A stretch of 64,000 nucleotides of DNA, from assembly GCF_011601265.1 (NCBI RefSeq), contig NZ_JAAOLX010000002.1, forward strand, positions 186,001-250,000. Direction: 5' to 3'. The DNA comes from Iodobacter violaceini (GTDB lineage Bacteria; Pseudomonadota; Gammaproteobacteria; Burkholderiales; Chitinibacteraceae). The notes beneath the pieces were generated by a model. The model worked only from the letters and a program-made list of their open reading frames with translations, was not told the origin of the DNA and did not search any database. A program made the position numbers and the translations under genes. This document shows, in pieces, positions 9,164-18,469 of this stretch (the first letter of the stretch is position 1; every line of letters begins with the position of its first letter).

Positions 9164-10438
9164 ATGCCCTCTTCTATTCGCAACAAATGGCAAGGCTTAG
9201 GCCACGCTTTTCCTTTTCTGCTTTTATGCGATTTTCTGGCTGTACTCTCACTAACAACCGGCAGTGTGGCAATTAGCTGGTGGATTGTTACCCATGGCGG
9301 TGCAGCCGATTTATCTATATTTGGCATCACGGCAGCACTGACAATGCTGATTGCTTTGCCGCTGCTTTCCGCGCAGGGCGATCGGCTCGCTAAATCCAGA
9401 GTCATGGCATGGGGGTTGCTTACCGCGGTAATTACCGCGCTGGGGCTGGCCCTGATGGCCAGTTTGGGCTTTTATCATATCGGGCTGATTATTCTGATCT
9501 ACGCCTTCGATGTGATTGCTTTTTCTATGGTCTTGCCCGCTGTATCCAGCATTGCGGCAGATCTGGTCAGCCCAAATCACCTTGCCGATGCACTGAGCCT
9601 GCAAAAAAGTGCGCAATCTCTTGGAAGGCTTGCCGGGCCGGTTGCCGGCGGGGCAATAATTGCATTAAGCAGTATTTCTGCCGCTTTATGGGTGTACACC
9701 GTGATTCTGCTGATTGCCGCGCTCTCTGCCTTTGCCATCCCCGTTATCCGCCCCGCCCCGGCATTAAATAAAAGCCACTGGCGCGCCGAAGTGCGTGCAG
9801 GTCTGTACGCAAAGTGGAATATCCCCATCGATCGCAACTGGACCCTGTTCAGTTTTTTTATCATGCTATTTTTCTCCCCGGCGATTGGCATGTTACTGCC
9901 GCTTAAAATCCACTTTTTAAACCTGGGCGCACAGTGGCTGGGAGCCACCGAAGCCGCTGTGGGTATGGGCATGTTAACCGGCGCTTTATGGGGAGCGGGC
10001 AAAGTCATTCTGTGGCAGGGGCGATTTAATGCAGCCCGCAACGCAACGCTCACCCTGGCGCTGGGCATCTGTGCTACGGCTTTTAGCGATAAGGGCTGGA
10101 TGCTGGTGATTAGCTTTGCCCTGATTGGATTCGCCCTGTCAGTCAGCCAGCTGATTGGCCAGACCCACCGCCAGCTGGCTGTACCCGACCATTTTCGTGC
10201 CCGGTTTTCTTCGGTCAATTTTATGGTCATGACTTTATCCGGCATTTTAGGCCCCGCCCTGGCAGGCATAGCCCTTGGAATACTTGATATTAATACGGTA
10301 TATGCGGCATTTGGCTCAGGCCTTTTTCTAGTGGCGATGACCTTTTCCCGCATTCCGGACATTCGTACTTTTTTAGCCTTAGATCATCATGAAGTAAAAA
10401 ACTGGTATGCCATACAAAGCCCCAGGCTCTTTTTATAA
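9164..10438 (+). CDS. MFS transporter, first of a tandem pair
   Basis: The 424-residue protein has about twelve hydrophobic segments and an EntS/MFS_3-type layout: a D-R loop between helices 2 and 3 (SAQGDRLAKSR) and ADALSLQKSAQSLGRLAGP in the fifth helix region. It probably exports a small molecule by proton antiport; the substrate cannot be read from the sequence. The neighbouring gene at 10517 encodes a protein of exactly the same length with the same motifs throughout, including the ending ALDHxEVKxWY. By eye well over half of all positions are identical. No RBS better than a weak purine stretch is visible before ATG 9164. Confidence 0.85.
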   Translation: MPSSIRNKWQGLGHAFPFLLLCDFLAVLSLTTGSVAISWWIVTHGGAADLSIFGITAALTMLIALPLLSAQGDRLAKSRVMAWGLLTAVITALGLALMASLGFYHIGLIILIYAFDVIAFSMVLPAVSSIAADLVSPNHLADALSLQKSAQSLGRLAGPVAGGAIIALSSISAALWVYTVILLIAALSAFAIPVIRPAPALNKSHWRAEVRAGLYAKWNIPIDRNWTLFSFFIMLFFSPAIGMLLPLKIHFLNLGAQWLGATEAAVGMGMLTGALWGAGKVILWQGRFNAARNATLTLALGICATAFSDKGWMLVISFALIGFALSVSQLIGQTHRQLAVPDHFRARFSSVNFMVMTLSGILGPALAGIALGILDINTVYAAFGSGLFLVAMTFSRIPDIRTFLALDHHEVKNWYAIQSPRLFL

Positions 10439-10516
10439 AATGACATACGCCAAGGCGCACCGGCATCAGCTGGTAAATGCACCTTACCGCCCATACACCG
10501 CTTACACGAGATCACA

Positions 10517-11791
10517 ATGTCCACACCTTTTACTCATAAATGGCAGGGTTTGGGTTCTGCATTTCCTTTCTTACTTTTACACGATGTACTGGCCGTGCTG
10601 TCGCTCAGCGCTGGCAGCGTTGCCATCAGCTGGTGGATAGCCACGCATGGGGGCGCGGCCGATTTATCCATTTTTGGGATTTCGTCAGCCGCAACCATGC
10701 TGATTGCCCTGCCTTTACTTTCTGCGCTGGGCGATCGCCACCCCAAATCCCGTTTAATGGCATGGGGCCTGCTTGCGGCAGTAGCAACAGCGCTGGGCCT
10801 GGCAACCATGGCCAGCCTTGGCATCTACAATATTTTGCTCATCGTGCTTATCTATATTGTTGAAGTCATTGCTTTTGCAATCGTACGCCCTGCCGCCTCC
10901 AGCATTGCCGCCGATTTAGTACCGCCAGAGCGTCTTGCAGATGCGCTGAGCTTACAAAAAAGCGCTCAGTCTGTGGGCCAGTTAGCCGGGCCGGTCGCTG
11001 GCGGAGCCATCGTTGCCTTGAGCAGTATTCCCATCGCACTCTGGATTTACACTGCCGTGCTGATGATTGCCGCCCTGTCCGCATTTGCCATTCCCCCCGT
11101 CAAACCTGCCTGCCGGGCACAGGATGGGTGGCTTACTGAAGTACGGGCGGGCTTACGCGCTAAGTGGCATATCCCGATTGATCGCAGCTGGACGGTGTAC
11201 GCCTTTTTTTGCATGATGTTTTTCTCACCCGCTGTAGGGATGTTGCTGCCTTTAAAAATTCATTCGCTCAGGCTGAATGCCAGCTGGCTGGGTGCAACCG
11301 AAGCCGCCTTAGGCATGGGGATGCTGATTGGCGCGCTTTGGGGCGCAAAAAAAGTGATTCATGCTTTTGGGCGTTTTAAAGCCTGTACGGGTGCATTGAT
11401 GGTTTCGGCTGTGACGATTATTGGTGTCGCACTAAGTGCGCAAGGCTGGCTGCTGGTGCTGGGGTTTGCCATAGCCGGGTTTTCGATGTCAGTCAGCCAG
11501 CTGGTCGGCCAGACACACCGCCAGCTGGCGGTTCCCGATCACTTTCGCGGCCGTTTTTCCTCAGTCAATATGATGGTGATGCAGGTTTCCGGCATATTAG
11601 GACCCGCCGTAGCAGGACTGACCCTTGGATTTCTGGATATCAGTGCCGTGTATGCCTGCTTTGGCCTTTGTCTGCTGCTGATCACCATGCTTTTTCCTCT
11701 TGTTCCTGGCATTCAGCATTTTCTGGCGCTGGATCACACTGAAGTAAAAGGCTGGTATGGCAAGCAGCATCCGGAATTATTCAGTCAGTAA
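10517..11791 (+). CDS. MFS transporter, second of a tandem pair
   Basis: This is the paralogue of the preceding gene, also 424 residues. Shared blocks include GSVAISWWI, HGGAADLSIFGI, QLVGQTHRQLAVPDHFR and the C-terminal LALDHTEVKGWY. The loop between helices 2 and 3 has changed from QGDRLAKS to LGDRHPKS, and a mid-helix position from VLPAVSS to VRPAASS, so the pair has begun to diverge in membrane segments that could affect substrate choice. The gap between the two genes is 78 bp with no terminator, so they are probably co-transcribed. Substrate and regulation are unknown. Confidence 0.85.
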   Translation: MSTPFTHKWQGLGSAFPFLLLHDVLAVLSLSAGSVAISWWIATHGGAADLSIFGISSAATMLIALPLLSALGDRHPKSRLMAWGLLAAVATALGLATMASLGIYNILLIVLIYIVEVIAFAIVRPAASSIAADLVPPERLADALSLQKSAQSVGQLAGPVAGGAIVALSSIPIALWIYTAVLMIAALSAFAIPPVKPACRAQDGWLTEVRAGLRAKWHIPIDRSWTVYAFFCMMFFSPAVGMLLPLKIHSLRLNASWLGATEAALGMGMLIGALWGAKKVIHAFGRFKACTGALMVSAVTIIGVALSAQGWLLVLGFAIAGFSMSVSQLVGQTHRQLAVPDHFRGRFSSVNMMVMQVSGILGPAVAGLTLGFLDISAVYACFGLCLLLITMLFPLVPGIQHFLALDHTEVKGWYGKQHPELFSQ

Positions 11792-11951
11792 TGTAAGCCG
11801 CTTTCCGCTTAACAAGTAAGAAAAGGCCGCAATTACAGAGGCCAATGCCTGCCTGCACAGCGTACAAGATGCGGTTTGCCACGCATCTCTGTACATATTG
11901 AACATGCACCAGCCTTTTTGCTGATTGGCGTTCTTCCTAAGGAAGCGGATA

Positions 11952-14870
11952 ATGCGGGTCTGCCTATTTCTGCTGTCCTGGATTTGTAAAAACATGTCAA
12001 TTCGATTCATTTCCCGAATCAATCACTTATTGCAAACGGCCCGTTTAGCCTGGCTTTGTCCTGCATTTATTTTGATCGTGCTGTTAGGTTTTAACCGGCA
12101 TGTGGCTCTGGCTGCCTGGCTTTGTGCTTTTTTTGCATTAGAGCGGGTATGGAAGCAGCAGAAACTTTCCGCTCTGGAATATCTGGGATTTGTTATTTCG
12201 CTTTGCACACTGGCTGCAGGGCAAAGTTTACTAAGCTATTCGGTCATTTTATCTGCCCTGTTATTCTCTGTCGGGCTGGGCATTGGCGTTCCGCTCTGGC
12301 GCAACAAACCATGGAGCCTGATCCTGGAAGAAACAGGCATCGCCATAGAAACTGGTATCGCAGCCATCAGCGACAGCATTAAAGCGCAATTTGATCCCAG
12401 CGATAGCGACGAAGCCGAAGAGGCCGAAGAGGCCGAAGAAGAGCATGAAGAAGAAATCATAGAAGAGAGCGAGCCTGCTCCGATAGCGGCAGCCACTGCC
12501 GCAGCCACACCACGCCAGCGCATCTATCAGCCCCCTGTCCCTGCATCCGGCGCACCGGCGGCTCCCCATTCTGAAGCGGCCCGCCCTTCAGTCAGTCTGG
12601 TAAAGGCTGCGGATAAGCCAGAGCCTGCCAAAGCCATTCAGAGAGATGAGTTATTCCAGCAGCTAAAACAACAAAGTGCAGCACCTGCGCCTTCGGCCAG
12701 CACTTTGCCGCTGATTGATCTTTCTCAGATCAGGCAGCACTTACAAAATGATCACAGGGTAAAGCGCCATGCTGAGCGCCCGCGCCCGGCGGCCCCCGCT
12801 GAATTGCCACTGATTGCCAGCGAAGAAATTCATCAGCGCTTGTCACGGATTCATGGCAAAGCACCAGAACCTGCGCCCATTCCTGCCCGCAGCCCTAAGG
12901 CACCGGGCACCCCCAGCGCGCCGATTAAAGCCAGCCCCCGCTTATTTCAGCTGGAGCCCAAACCTCATCCTGCGCCGCGTATCGAGCCGACTTTAAGCGC
13001 AGCGGATCTCCCCATCATCAGTACACCCCCGGCAGAAATTCCACCTGCTGTAAGTGCAGCAGACATTGTGATTCCTGACTGGGTGCCCTGCGAGACCATT
13101 ACCCTGGAAGCGGTCATTGAAAAAGACACCCCGGAGACTGCAGCAGAGCCTTTGCCGCGCTTGCCCGATCCCCGTATTGAGCTTCCTCCTGCCACCATTG
13201 CCTCTTATCTGAGCGAGCCGCCACCTGCTGCCTTTATCAGCCCCGCTGTGCCTGCTCAATCTGCGCCCGTCATCCCGGCTGCGCCAGCGTATCGGGAAGA
13301 ACCCGCCCCAGAAGCGCCGGTGCTGACCTGGTCTAAACCGCCAGTACCTGCGCCACTGCCGCATGCTGAGCCTGTGCACTATAGCGCCGACTTTATGCCA
13401 TCACTCGGCCTGCTGCACCCGCCAGACCCGGAAATCGAAACAATCAGCCAGGATGATTTATTAGACCGCGGCATTTTAATTGAAGAAAAACTGGCCGAGT
13501 TTAGGGTAAAAGCATCCGTACTGGATGCCTGCGCCGGCCCCGTGATTACCCGCTATGAAATCGAACCCGCAATCGGCGTGCGCGGTGCGCAAATTGTAAA
13601 TCTGATGAAAGATTTGGCCCGTGCTCTGGGCCTGGTATCAATTCGAGTCGTAGAAACCATTCCGGGCAAAACCTGCATGGGGCTGGAATTACCCAATCCC
13701 TCCCGACAAATGATTCGCCTCTCTGAGATTTTGTCCTCAGATGTTTACCAGCAAAACCAGAGCAAGCTGACCATTGCGCTGGGCAAAGATATTACCGGCT
13801 CGCCCATCGTGACCGATCTGGCTAAAGCGCCGCATATGCTGGTAGCCGGCACCACCGGCTCGGGTAAATCAGTCGGTGTGAACGCGATGATTTTATCGCT
13901 GCTGTATAAAGCCACGCCTGAAGAAGTGCGCTTTATTATGGTGGACCCGAAGATGCTGGAATTATCCGTCTATGACGGCATCCCGCACCTGCTGGCACCA
14001 GTTGTGACCGATATGAAACTGGCCGCCAATGCCTTGAACTGGTGCGTGGCGGAGATGGAAAAACGCTACCGCCTGATGAGCACCTTTGGCGTGCGTAATT
14101 TAGCCGGGTTTAACCAGAAAGTACGTGAAGCCGAACAGCGCGGCGAGCGGCTGACCAACCCGTTCACACTCACACCGGATGATCCGGAAGCGCTGGAACA
14201 TCTGCCCTTTATTGTGGTGGTGGTCGATGAATTTGCCGACCTGATGATGGTGGCAGGCAAAAAAATTGAGGAGCTGATCGCCCGCCTGGCTCAAAAAGCC
14301 CGCGCGGCGGGGATTCACCTGATTCTGGCCACACAGCGCCCATCAGTGGATGTGATTACCGGCCTGATTAAAGCCAATATCCCAACGCGCCTTGCCTTCC
14401 AGGTTTCCAGCAAGATCGACAGCCGTACTATTTTAGACCAGATGGGAGCAGAAGCCCTGCTTGGGCAAGGCGATATGCTGTTCCTGCCGCCAGGTACCGG
14501 CTATCCGCAGCGTATTCATGGTGCGTTTGTTGACGATAATGAAGTGCACCGGGTGGTGGAGCACCTCAAGCAATTTGGCGAGCCACGCTATATTGATGGC
14601 GTGTTAAATGGTGGCTTTGATGCCGAGGCCAGTGCCTCCAATATCAATAACAATAATGAAGGCAGCGAGAGCGATCCACTCTACGACGAAGCCGTGGCCT
14701 TGGTGCTGAAAAGCCGCCGCGCCTCAATTTCGGCGGTGCAACGCCAACTAAGAATCGGCTATAACCGCGCAGCCCGGTTAATCGATCAGATGGAAAACGC
14801 TGGCATCGTCAGCCAGATGGAAAGTAATGGCAACCGCACCGTATTAGCCCCGCCAGCGATGGAATCATGA
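11952..14870 (+). CDS. ftsK: DNA translocase FtsK (short membrane domain, long linker)
   Basis: FtsK pumps chromosome ends through the division septum and activates XerCD at dif. The 972 residues start at ATG 11952, preceded by AAGGAAG; an upstream in-frame TTG at 11925 is less likely. Residues 1-120 contain hydrophobic membrane helices. A roughly 380-residue linker follows, with an acidic tract (about 145-170) and much Pro/Ala. The motor domain has GTTGSGKS at 633-640 (Walker A) and [10 protein letters not shown] around D759-E760 (Walker B), then the [16 protein letters not shown] segment. The C-terminal winged-helix gamma domain (about 905-970) would read KOPS sequences. Neisseriales can carry two FtsK paralogues; this may be one of them. 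Confidence 0.93.
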   Translation: MRVCLFLLSWICKNMSIRFISRINHLLQTARLAWLCPAFILIVLLGFNRHVALAAWLCAFFALERVWKQQKLSALEYLGFVISLCTLAAGQSLLSYSVILSALLFSVGLGIGVPLWRNKPWSLILEETGIAIETGIAAISDSIKAQFDPSDSDEAEEAEEAEEEHEEEIIEESEPAPIAAATAAATPRQRIYQPPVPASGAPAAPHSEAARPSVSLVKAADKPEPAKAIQRDELFQQLKQQSAAPAPSASTLPLIDLSQIRQHLQNDHRVKRHAERPRPAAPAELPLIASEEIHQRLSRIHGKAPEPAPIPARSPKAPGTPSAPIKASPRLFQLEPKPHPAPRIEPTLSAADLPIISTPPAEIPPAVSAADIVIPDWVPCETITLEAVIEKDTPETAAEPLPRLPDPRIELPPATIASYLSEPPPAAFISPAVPAQSAPVIPAAPAYREEPAPEAPVLTWSKPPVPAPLPHAEPVHYSADFMPSLGLLHPPDPEIETISQDDLLDRGILIEEKLAEFRVKASVLDACAGPVITRYEIEPAIGVRGAQIVNLMKDLARALGLVSIRVVETIPGKTCMGLELPNPSRQMIRLSEILSSDVYQQNQSKLTIALGKDITGSPIVTDLAKAPHMLVAGTTGSGKSVGVNAMILSLLYKATPEEVRFIMVDPKMLELSVYDGIPHLLAPVVTDMKLAANALNWCVAEMEKRYRLMSTFGVRNLAGFNQKVREAEQRGERLTNPFTLTPDDPEALEHLPFIVVVVDEFADLMMVAGKKIEELIARLAQKARAAGIHLILATQRPSVDVITGLIKANIPTRLAFQVSSKIDSRTILDQMGAEALLGQGDMLFLPPGTGYPQRIHGAFVDDNEVHRVVEHLKQFGEPRYIDGVLNGGFDAEASASNINNNNEGSESDPLYDEAVALVLKSRRASISAVQRQLRIGYNRAARLIDQMENAGIVSQMESNGNRTVLAPPAMES

Positions 14871-14895
14871 TGCACCATCTTACGAGCAGCCACAT

Positions 14896-15303
14896 ATGCT
14901 GACCATCCGTTTTAATATCCCCGAAACTGAAATGGAATTCTCCGCCATTCGAGCCCAGGGCGCGGGCGGACAGAATGTCAACAAGGTATCCAGTGCGGTG
15001 CATTTACGTTTTGATATTGCCGCCTCTTCCCTACCTCTGCCACTCAAAGAGCGGCTATTGGCGCTTGGCGATCAGCGAATTAACAAAGAAGGCGTGGTGG
15101 TGATAAAGGCGCAGCAGTATCGCAGCCAGGAACAAAACCGCGCCGATGGTATTTTACGTTTATTTGAACTGGTAGAAAGCGTCGCCACCGTTGCCACGCC
15201 GCGCAAAGCCACCCGTCCTACGAAGGGATCACAAACGAGGCGGCTGGATAGTAAAAATAAGCGCGGGAGTATTAAGGCCTTGCGGGGCAAGGTAAGCGAT
15301 TAA
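14896..15303 (+). CDS. arfB: Alternative ribosome-rescue factor / peptidyl-tRNA hydrolase ArfB
   Basis: The 135-residue protein has the class I release factor GGQ motif at its start (AIRAQGAGGQNVNKVSSAVHL) and a basic C-terminal tail rich in Lys, Arg and Thr (from about residue 105). ArfB inserts this tail into the empty mRNA channel of stalled ribosomes and hydrolyses peptidyl-tRNA. There is no codon-recognition domain, which separates it from RF1 and RF2. The gene begins 26 bp after ftsK and may be read with it. Length and motifs match the YaeJ/ArfB family well. Confidence 0.94.
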   Translation: MLTIRFNIPETEMEFSAIRAQGAGGQNVNKVSSAVHLRFDIAASSLPLPLKERLLALGDQRINKEGVVVIKAQQYRSQEQNRADGILRLFELVESVATVATPRKATRPTKGSQTRRLDSKNKRGSIKALRGKVSD

Positions 15304-15336
15304 ACTTAATTGAAAAAAAACAGCCTGGAAAACCCT

Positions 15337-15786
15337 GTGAAAATTGAAACCATCCACGCCGATGACAGCAAGCCCCTTTTATTTTTGATGACTTCAACCA
15401 TCGGGGCATTGGATTTCTCGCCTGAGATGCAGCAAGAGCTCATTGAAAATACGACAGACAATTTGCACTGGTGGTACACCAACCCTGATCAGGGCTGCCA
15501 CTTAAAGTGCACCCTTGATGGCCGCATTGTTGGCGTCATTCTGGTCAAAAAATTCTGGAATCTATGCAGCCTGTTTGTCGCCCCCGGGTACCAGGGCCAG
15601 GGCTTGGGCCGGGCTTTAATGCTGGCTGCTATCGATCAATGCAAAGGTAAAAGTGAAAAGCAGGCGATCTGGCTTAATGCGGCCCCGAATGCAATTCCCT
15701 TTTATCAGGCTATGGGCTGCATCAGCCGCAGCAGCAGCAAGCAAGCACTGCCCCAGGGATTCAGTGCAATGCAATTTTTACTCTGA
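15337..15786 (+). CDS. GNAT-family N-acetyltransferase
   Basis: The product of about 149 residues shows the GNAT acetyl-CoA pocket: LFVAPGYQGQGLGRALMLAAID fits the Q/R-x-x-G-x-G/A signature, and WLNAAPNAIPFYQAMGC is the usual last strand and helix. The acceptor substrate is unknown. I favour GTG 15337, which has GGAA at a good distance upstream; a TTG at 15310 would add nine residues. Its last nine bases overlap the 3' end of the convergent amidohydrolase gene on the other strand. Confidence 0.85.
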   Translation: MKIETIHADDSKPLLFLMTSTIGALDFSPEMQQELIENTTDNLHWWYTNPDQGCHLKCTLDGRIVGVILVKKFWNLCSLFVAPGYQGQGLGRALMLAAIDQCKGKSEKQAIWLNAAPNAIPFYQAMGCISRSSSKQALPQGFSAMQFLL

Positions 15787-16629
15787 AGACTCCGGCAACA
15801 AAACCCGGGCAGGGCCTTGCCAAAAAGAGTCATCCAGCAGCCATTGCTTCTGCACAATTGCCTGCTCTGGGTTCGCCATGCGAACAGACAATTGTGCCGG
15901 ACCAGCCACTGGCGTGGCTATTTGCCAGCTGGACAATGTATGTACTTTGCCGCTGCGCCACAAACTGAGATCCGGCCCTGCCTGTTGATCCTGACTATAT
16001 GCGGCAAAATCACTCAGGCTGTATGGACCACCCGCCAGCATGGTTCGAATTCTTTCCAGCCTTACCCTGCTACTTTTCCCAATTTTTTGATTGCAAGCGG
16101 CTAATTCATCACTCAGATAGTGATTGGTATGCGCCAGCACACCCTCTTTTTGCTTTTGCAGCGTATAGCGGCCATCCTTGCCAACTTCCACCTCTAAAAG
16201 CTTCTGATGATCACTAATGAGCAAAAACATGGGTGAGCTGTGGCTAAAGCGTTGCGTGGCTTTAACCACAACATCGTCAATGCTGTGATCCTCGCGCAGA
16301 ATGAGCAACATTGCTCCATGTACGTCGGGCGAATCCCAATACTGCCTTGCCAAACTACTTGCCGATGCACTCACCACCGATAAGCCATATTCATTCACCC
16401 CAGCCTTTAAGCCGGGAGCAATGCCGTTATCTGCGAAGAGCCCTACATAAGATGCGCCACGCTTGGGGTGAATCAGACGGATTGATTGCACATGATCTGG
16501 CCGCCAGTCGCGGTTTTTAGCCAGCAACGTGCCTCCGCCAGCAGCCATGCCTGCTGCTCCCCATAGTGTGCAGGCTCCGGCAGGCACGCTCAGCATCAGG
16601 GAAAACAAAGCAATCAGGCGTATGCGCAT
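15778..16629 (-). CDS. Secreted Ntn-hydrolase, C45/AAT-type linear amide hydrolase
   Basis: The 283-residue protein starts at ATG 16629 with AGGTGG upstream. A signal peptide (MRIRLIALFSLMLSVPAGA) ends directly before C20. The sequence then reads CTLWGAAG and GGGTLLAKNRDWRPDH, the pattern of N-terminal-nucleophile amidohydrolases related to penicillin-acyl-CoA acyltransferase and carcinine hydrolase. Signal peptidase cleavage would itself expose the catalytic cysteine in the periplasm. Other family features are NEYGLSVVSAS and the late TNHYLS segment. The natural substrate (N-acyl amide, beta-lactam or peptide-like) cannot be told. It may form a unit with tcdA, 34 bp upstream. Confidence 0.78.
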   Translation of the reverse strand: MRIRLIALFSLMLSVPAGACTLWGAAGMAAGGGTLLAKNRDWRPDHVQSIRLIHPKRGASYVGLFADNGIAPGLKAGVNEYGLSVVSASASSLARQYWDSPDVHGAMLLILREDHSIDDVVVKATQRFSHSSPMFLLISDHQKLLEVEVGKDGRYTLQKQKEGVLAHTNHYLSDELAACNQKIGKSSRVRLERIRTMLAGGPYSLSDFAAYSQDQQAGPDLSLWRSGKVHTLSSWQIATPVAGPAQLSVRMANPEQAIVQKQWLLDDSFWQGPARVLLPESSE

Positions 16630-16663
16630 TACCCACCTCAAAAATATAATTGATTTAAACCGA

Positions 16664-17473
16664 TCACTCCGCGCTGGAAGCAGAGGGCGCTGCAGCAGGT
16701 TTGGCCAAGTGCTTCAGTACCTGCGCCGCCGCCACAAAACCAAAGCAGCCCGTTACCGCCACAGAAGCACCAAAACCTCCTTCACACCCCAGGCCCGGCG
16801 CTGCTTCACCGCTATCGGGCTTTTGACCACACACGCTACCATCAGGTTGGGGATAGACCAGCTGCTCGGTGGAATAAACACACTCCACACCCATTTTTTT
16901 GCCCTGCTGAGCAAAGCCATATTCGCGGCGCAAGATGGATCGCACTTTAGACGCCAGCGGATCATTAATGGTTTTGGATAAATCAACCACAGCAATTTGC
17001 GTCGGATCAGTCTGCCCGCCTGCGCCACCCGTTGTCACAAGGCGAATTTTGCGGCGCTTACACCATGCAATCATCGCCGCCTTGGTTTTTACCGAATCAA
17101 TCGCATCGATAATTGCGTCGTACCCCCGCCCCAGCGTTTCTTCAAAATTATCAATACTCACAAAATCTTCAACAACATCAACCACACACTCAGGATTGAT
17201 CGCCTTAATACGCTCTGCCAGAGCAACTACTTTCATTTTTCCGTAGTTTCCTTCTAAAGCAGGCAATTGGCGATTTGTATTTGAGACACAAATATCATCC
17301 AAATCAATCAGCGTAATATGGCCAACAGCAGAGCGGGCAAGTGCTTCAGCCGCCCATGAGCCCACTCCTCCCACGCCAACCACACAAACATGAGCCTGCC
17401 GAAAGCGCGCTAATGCAGGCATACCATATAAACGGGCAATACCACCAAAACGACGTTCAAAAGATGTTTCCAA
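16664..17473 (-). CDS. tcdA: tRNA threonylcarbamoyladenosine dehydratase
   Basis: TcdA (CsdL/YgdL) is an E1-like enzyme that uses ATP to cyclise the t6A37 modification of tRNA to ct6A. The 269 residues begin FERRFGGIARLYG, then the nucleotide-binding GVGGVGSW (33-40), the DLDDICVSNTNRQ segment, and AIDSVKTKAAMI. GSVCGQKPDSGEAAPGLGCEGGFGAS near the C-terminus contains the family cysteines. The length matches E. coli TcdA (268). The gene is convergent to nothing on its left and divergent to nothing on its right; it precedes the amidohydrolase gene on the same strand. Confidence 0.94.
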   Translation of the reverse strand: METSFERRFGGIARLYGMPALARFRQAHVCVVGVGGVGSWAAEALARSAVGHITLIDLDDICVSNTNRQLPALEGNYGKMKVVALAERIKAINPECVVDVVEDFVSIDNFEETLGRGYDAIIDAIDSVKTKAAMIAWCKRRKIRLVTTGGAGGQTDPTQIAVVDLSKTINDPLASKVRSILRREYGFAQQGKKMGVECVYSTEQLVYPQPDGSVCGQKPDSGEAAPGLGCEGGFGASVAVTGCFGFVAAAQVLKHLAKPAAAPSASSAE

Positions 17474-17535
17474 AATTCAGCCTTTTACAAAAATTCTGCT
17501 TTTTACAAATCGATGGCCATTTTACCTTAGCCCAA

Positions 17536-17560
17536 TGCAAAAACGCCCCAAAGGGCGCTT
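17536..17560 (-). terminator. Terminator after phaR
   Basis: On the minus strand the stem CGCCC / GGGCG (plus 17544-17557) is followed by TTTTTG. It lies about 30 bp beyond the phaR stop codon. Confidence 0.65.
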
Positions 17561-17588
17561 TATAATCTGACTTATCCGCTAAAAAAGA

Positions 17589-18257
17589 TTAGCTTTTAGC
17601 CGCACGGCGACGTGGAGCTGGTTTAACAGGCTCTGCAGGCACGTCATCTGCTGCAGCTTTAGATGCTGGCGGAGTGGTGGGTTTTAATTCATCCTCTGAC
17701 AAAATCGCCCCGTCTTTTCCGTAGCCTGGCATCCCCATTCCGGTAAACAAATGCCGGGCGCGATCTTGCAACTGTTGCTGCATATCCACAAACATTGAGG
17801 TGCTGCTTTCAAGATAATTATTCATCATGCTTTGCATGCCCGGGCCCTGGAACTTCATAAAATCGCCCCAAAGATTAGCATTTGAAAGCATCGGGTTTTC
17901 ACCCGTGATCACAGATTTAGCCTGTGTCTGTAAGCGACCTTGCATTTCTGCAAAGAGTTGCATGTTTTTTTCCAGGTAATTCCCCATCACACCTTGCATG
18001 GCATTCCCATAGAACCGAATGATTTGCGTCAGCACATCATAAGAAAACATAGGCATTCCGCCAGCTTCTTCTTCCATGATCACTTGTAGCAGCACGCTGC
18101 GGGTGATGTCTTCCCCCCCCTTAGCATCCACAATCTGGATATCAATATTATCCAGAACCAACTGTTTTACATCGACCAGAGTGATATAACAGCTGGTCGC
18201 CGTGTCATACAGGCGGCGGTTTGGATACTTCTTGATCACGCGTTTTTCCACGCTCAT
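17589..18257 (-). CDS. phaR: Polyhydroxyalkanoate synthesis repressor PhaR
   Basis: PhaR represses phasin genes and its own gene until PHA granules form and titrate it away. The 222 residues start with the DNA-binding PHB accumulation domain (VIKKYPNRRLYDTATSCYIT), followed by the repeated granule-binding helices (QIIRFYGNAMQGVMGNYLEK, then SMMNNYLESSTSMFVDMQQQ). The last 55 residues are a low-complexity Pro/Ala/Lys tail. It is divergently arranged to a phasin gene, with a 12-bp palindrome between them. No PHA synthase gene lies in the window, so polymer synthesis itself is encoded elsewhere. Confidence 0.94.
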   Translation of the reverse strand: MSVEKRVIKKYPNRRLYDTATSCYITLVDVKQLVLDNIDIQIVDAKGGEDITRSVLLQVIMEEEAGGMPMFSYDVLTQIIRFYGNAMQGVMGNYLEKNMQLFAEMQGRLQTQAKSVITGENPMLSNANLWGDFMKFQGPGMQSMMNNYLESSTSMFVDMQQQLQDRARHLFTGMGMPGYGKDGAILSEDELKPTTPPASKAAADDVPAEPVKPAPRRRAAKS

Positions 18258-18320
18258 AGCTGCTGCCTCGTGTGTGTATATATTGTTGTGAGATGAGGAT
18301 AGTCCTGACTATCTTTTCAT

Positions 18321-18332
18321 GCAACATGTTGC
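18321..18332. promoter_or_regulatory. Perfect 12-bp palindrome, candidate PhaR operator
   Basis: GCAACATGTTGC reads identically on both strands and lies midway between divergent phaR and phaP, 15 bp before the phasin -35 box. A TGC/GCA-rich palindrome in this position fits a PhaR binding site. A second TGCACTGCA-like sequence lies near 18388. Binding is inferred from location only. Confidence 0.5.
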
Positions 18333-18346
18333 GGCGCACAATTTAT

Positions 18347-18375
18347 TTGACAAGTACTTCATCCTCTTCCAGAAT
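18347..18375 (+). promoter_or_regulatory. Phasin promoter
   Basis: A perfect -35 TTGACA (18347-18352) and a -10-like CAGAAT (18370-18375) are separated by 17 bp and lie about 95 bp before the phasin start codon. Downstream of the -10 box is a GTGCACTGCATCATG segment that could be a repressor site. Confidence 0.5.
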
Positions 18376-18469
18376 AAGTCCTGATTGTGCACTGCATCAT
18401 GATTAAAGCGGCGTACAACTCGCAAGTCAAAACTCTAATTCACTGACCAAATAGAAAGGATCCTTGAAA

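Noticed and set aside
9577-10362. 261-codon minus-strand frame opposite the first MFS gene
   Set aside because: Arises from codon bias of the membrane protein on the plus strand; no start signal.
16030-16060. GGTTCGAATTC, resembling a tRNA T-loop
   Set aside because: It lies inside the amidohydrolase coding sequence and no acceptor stem or anticodon arm can be built around it.
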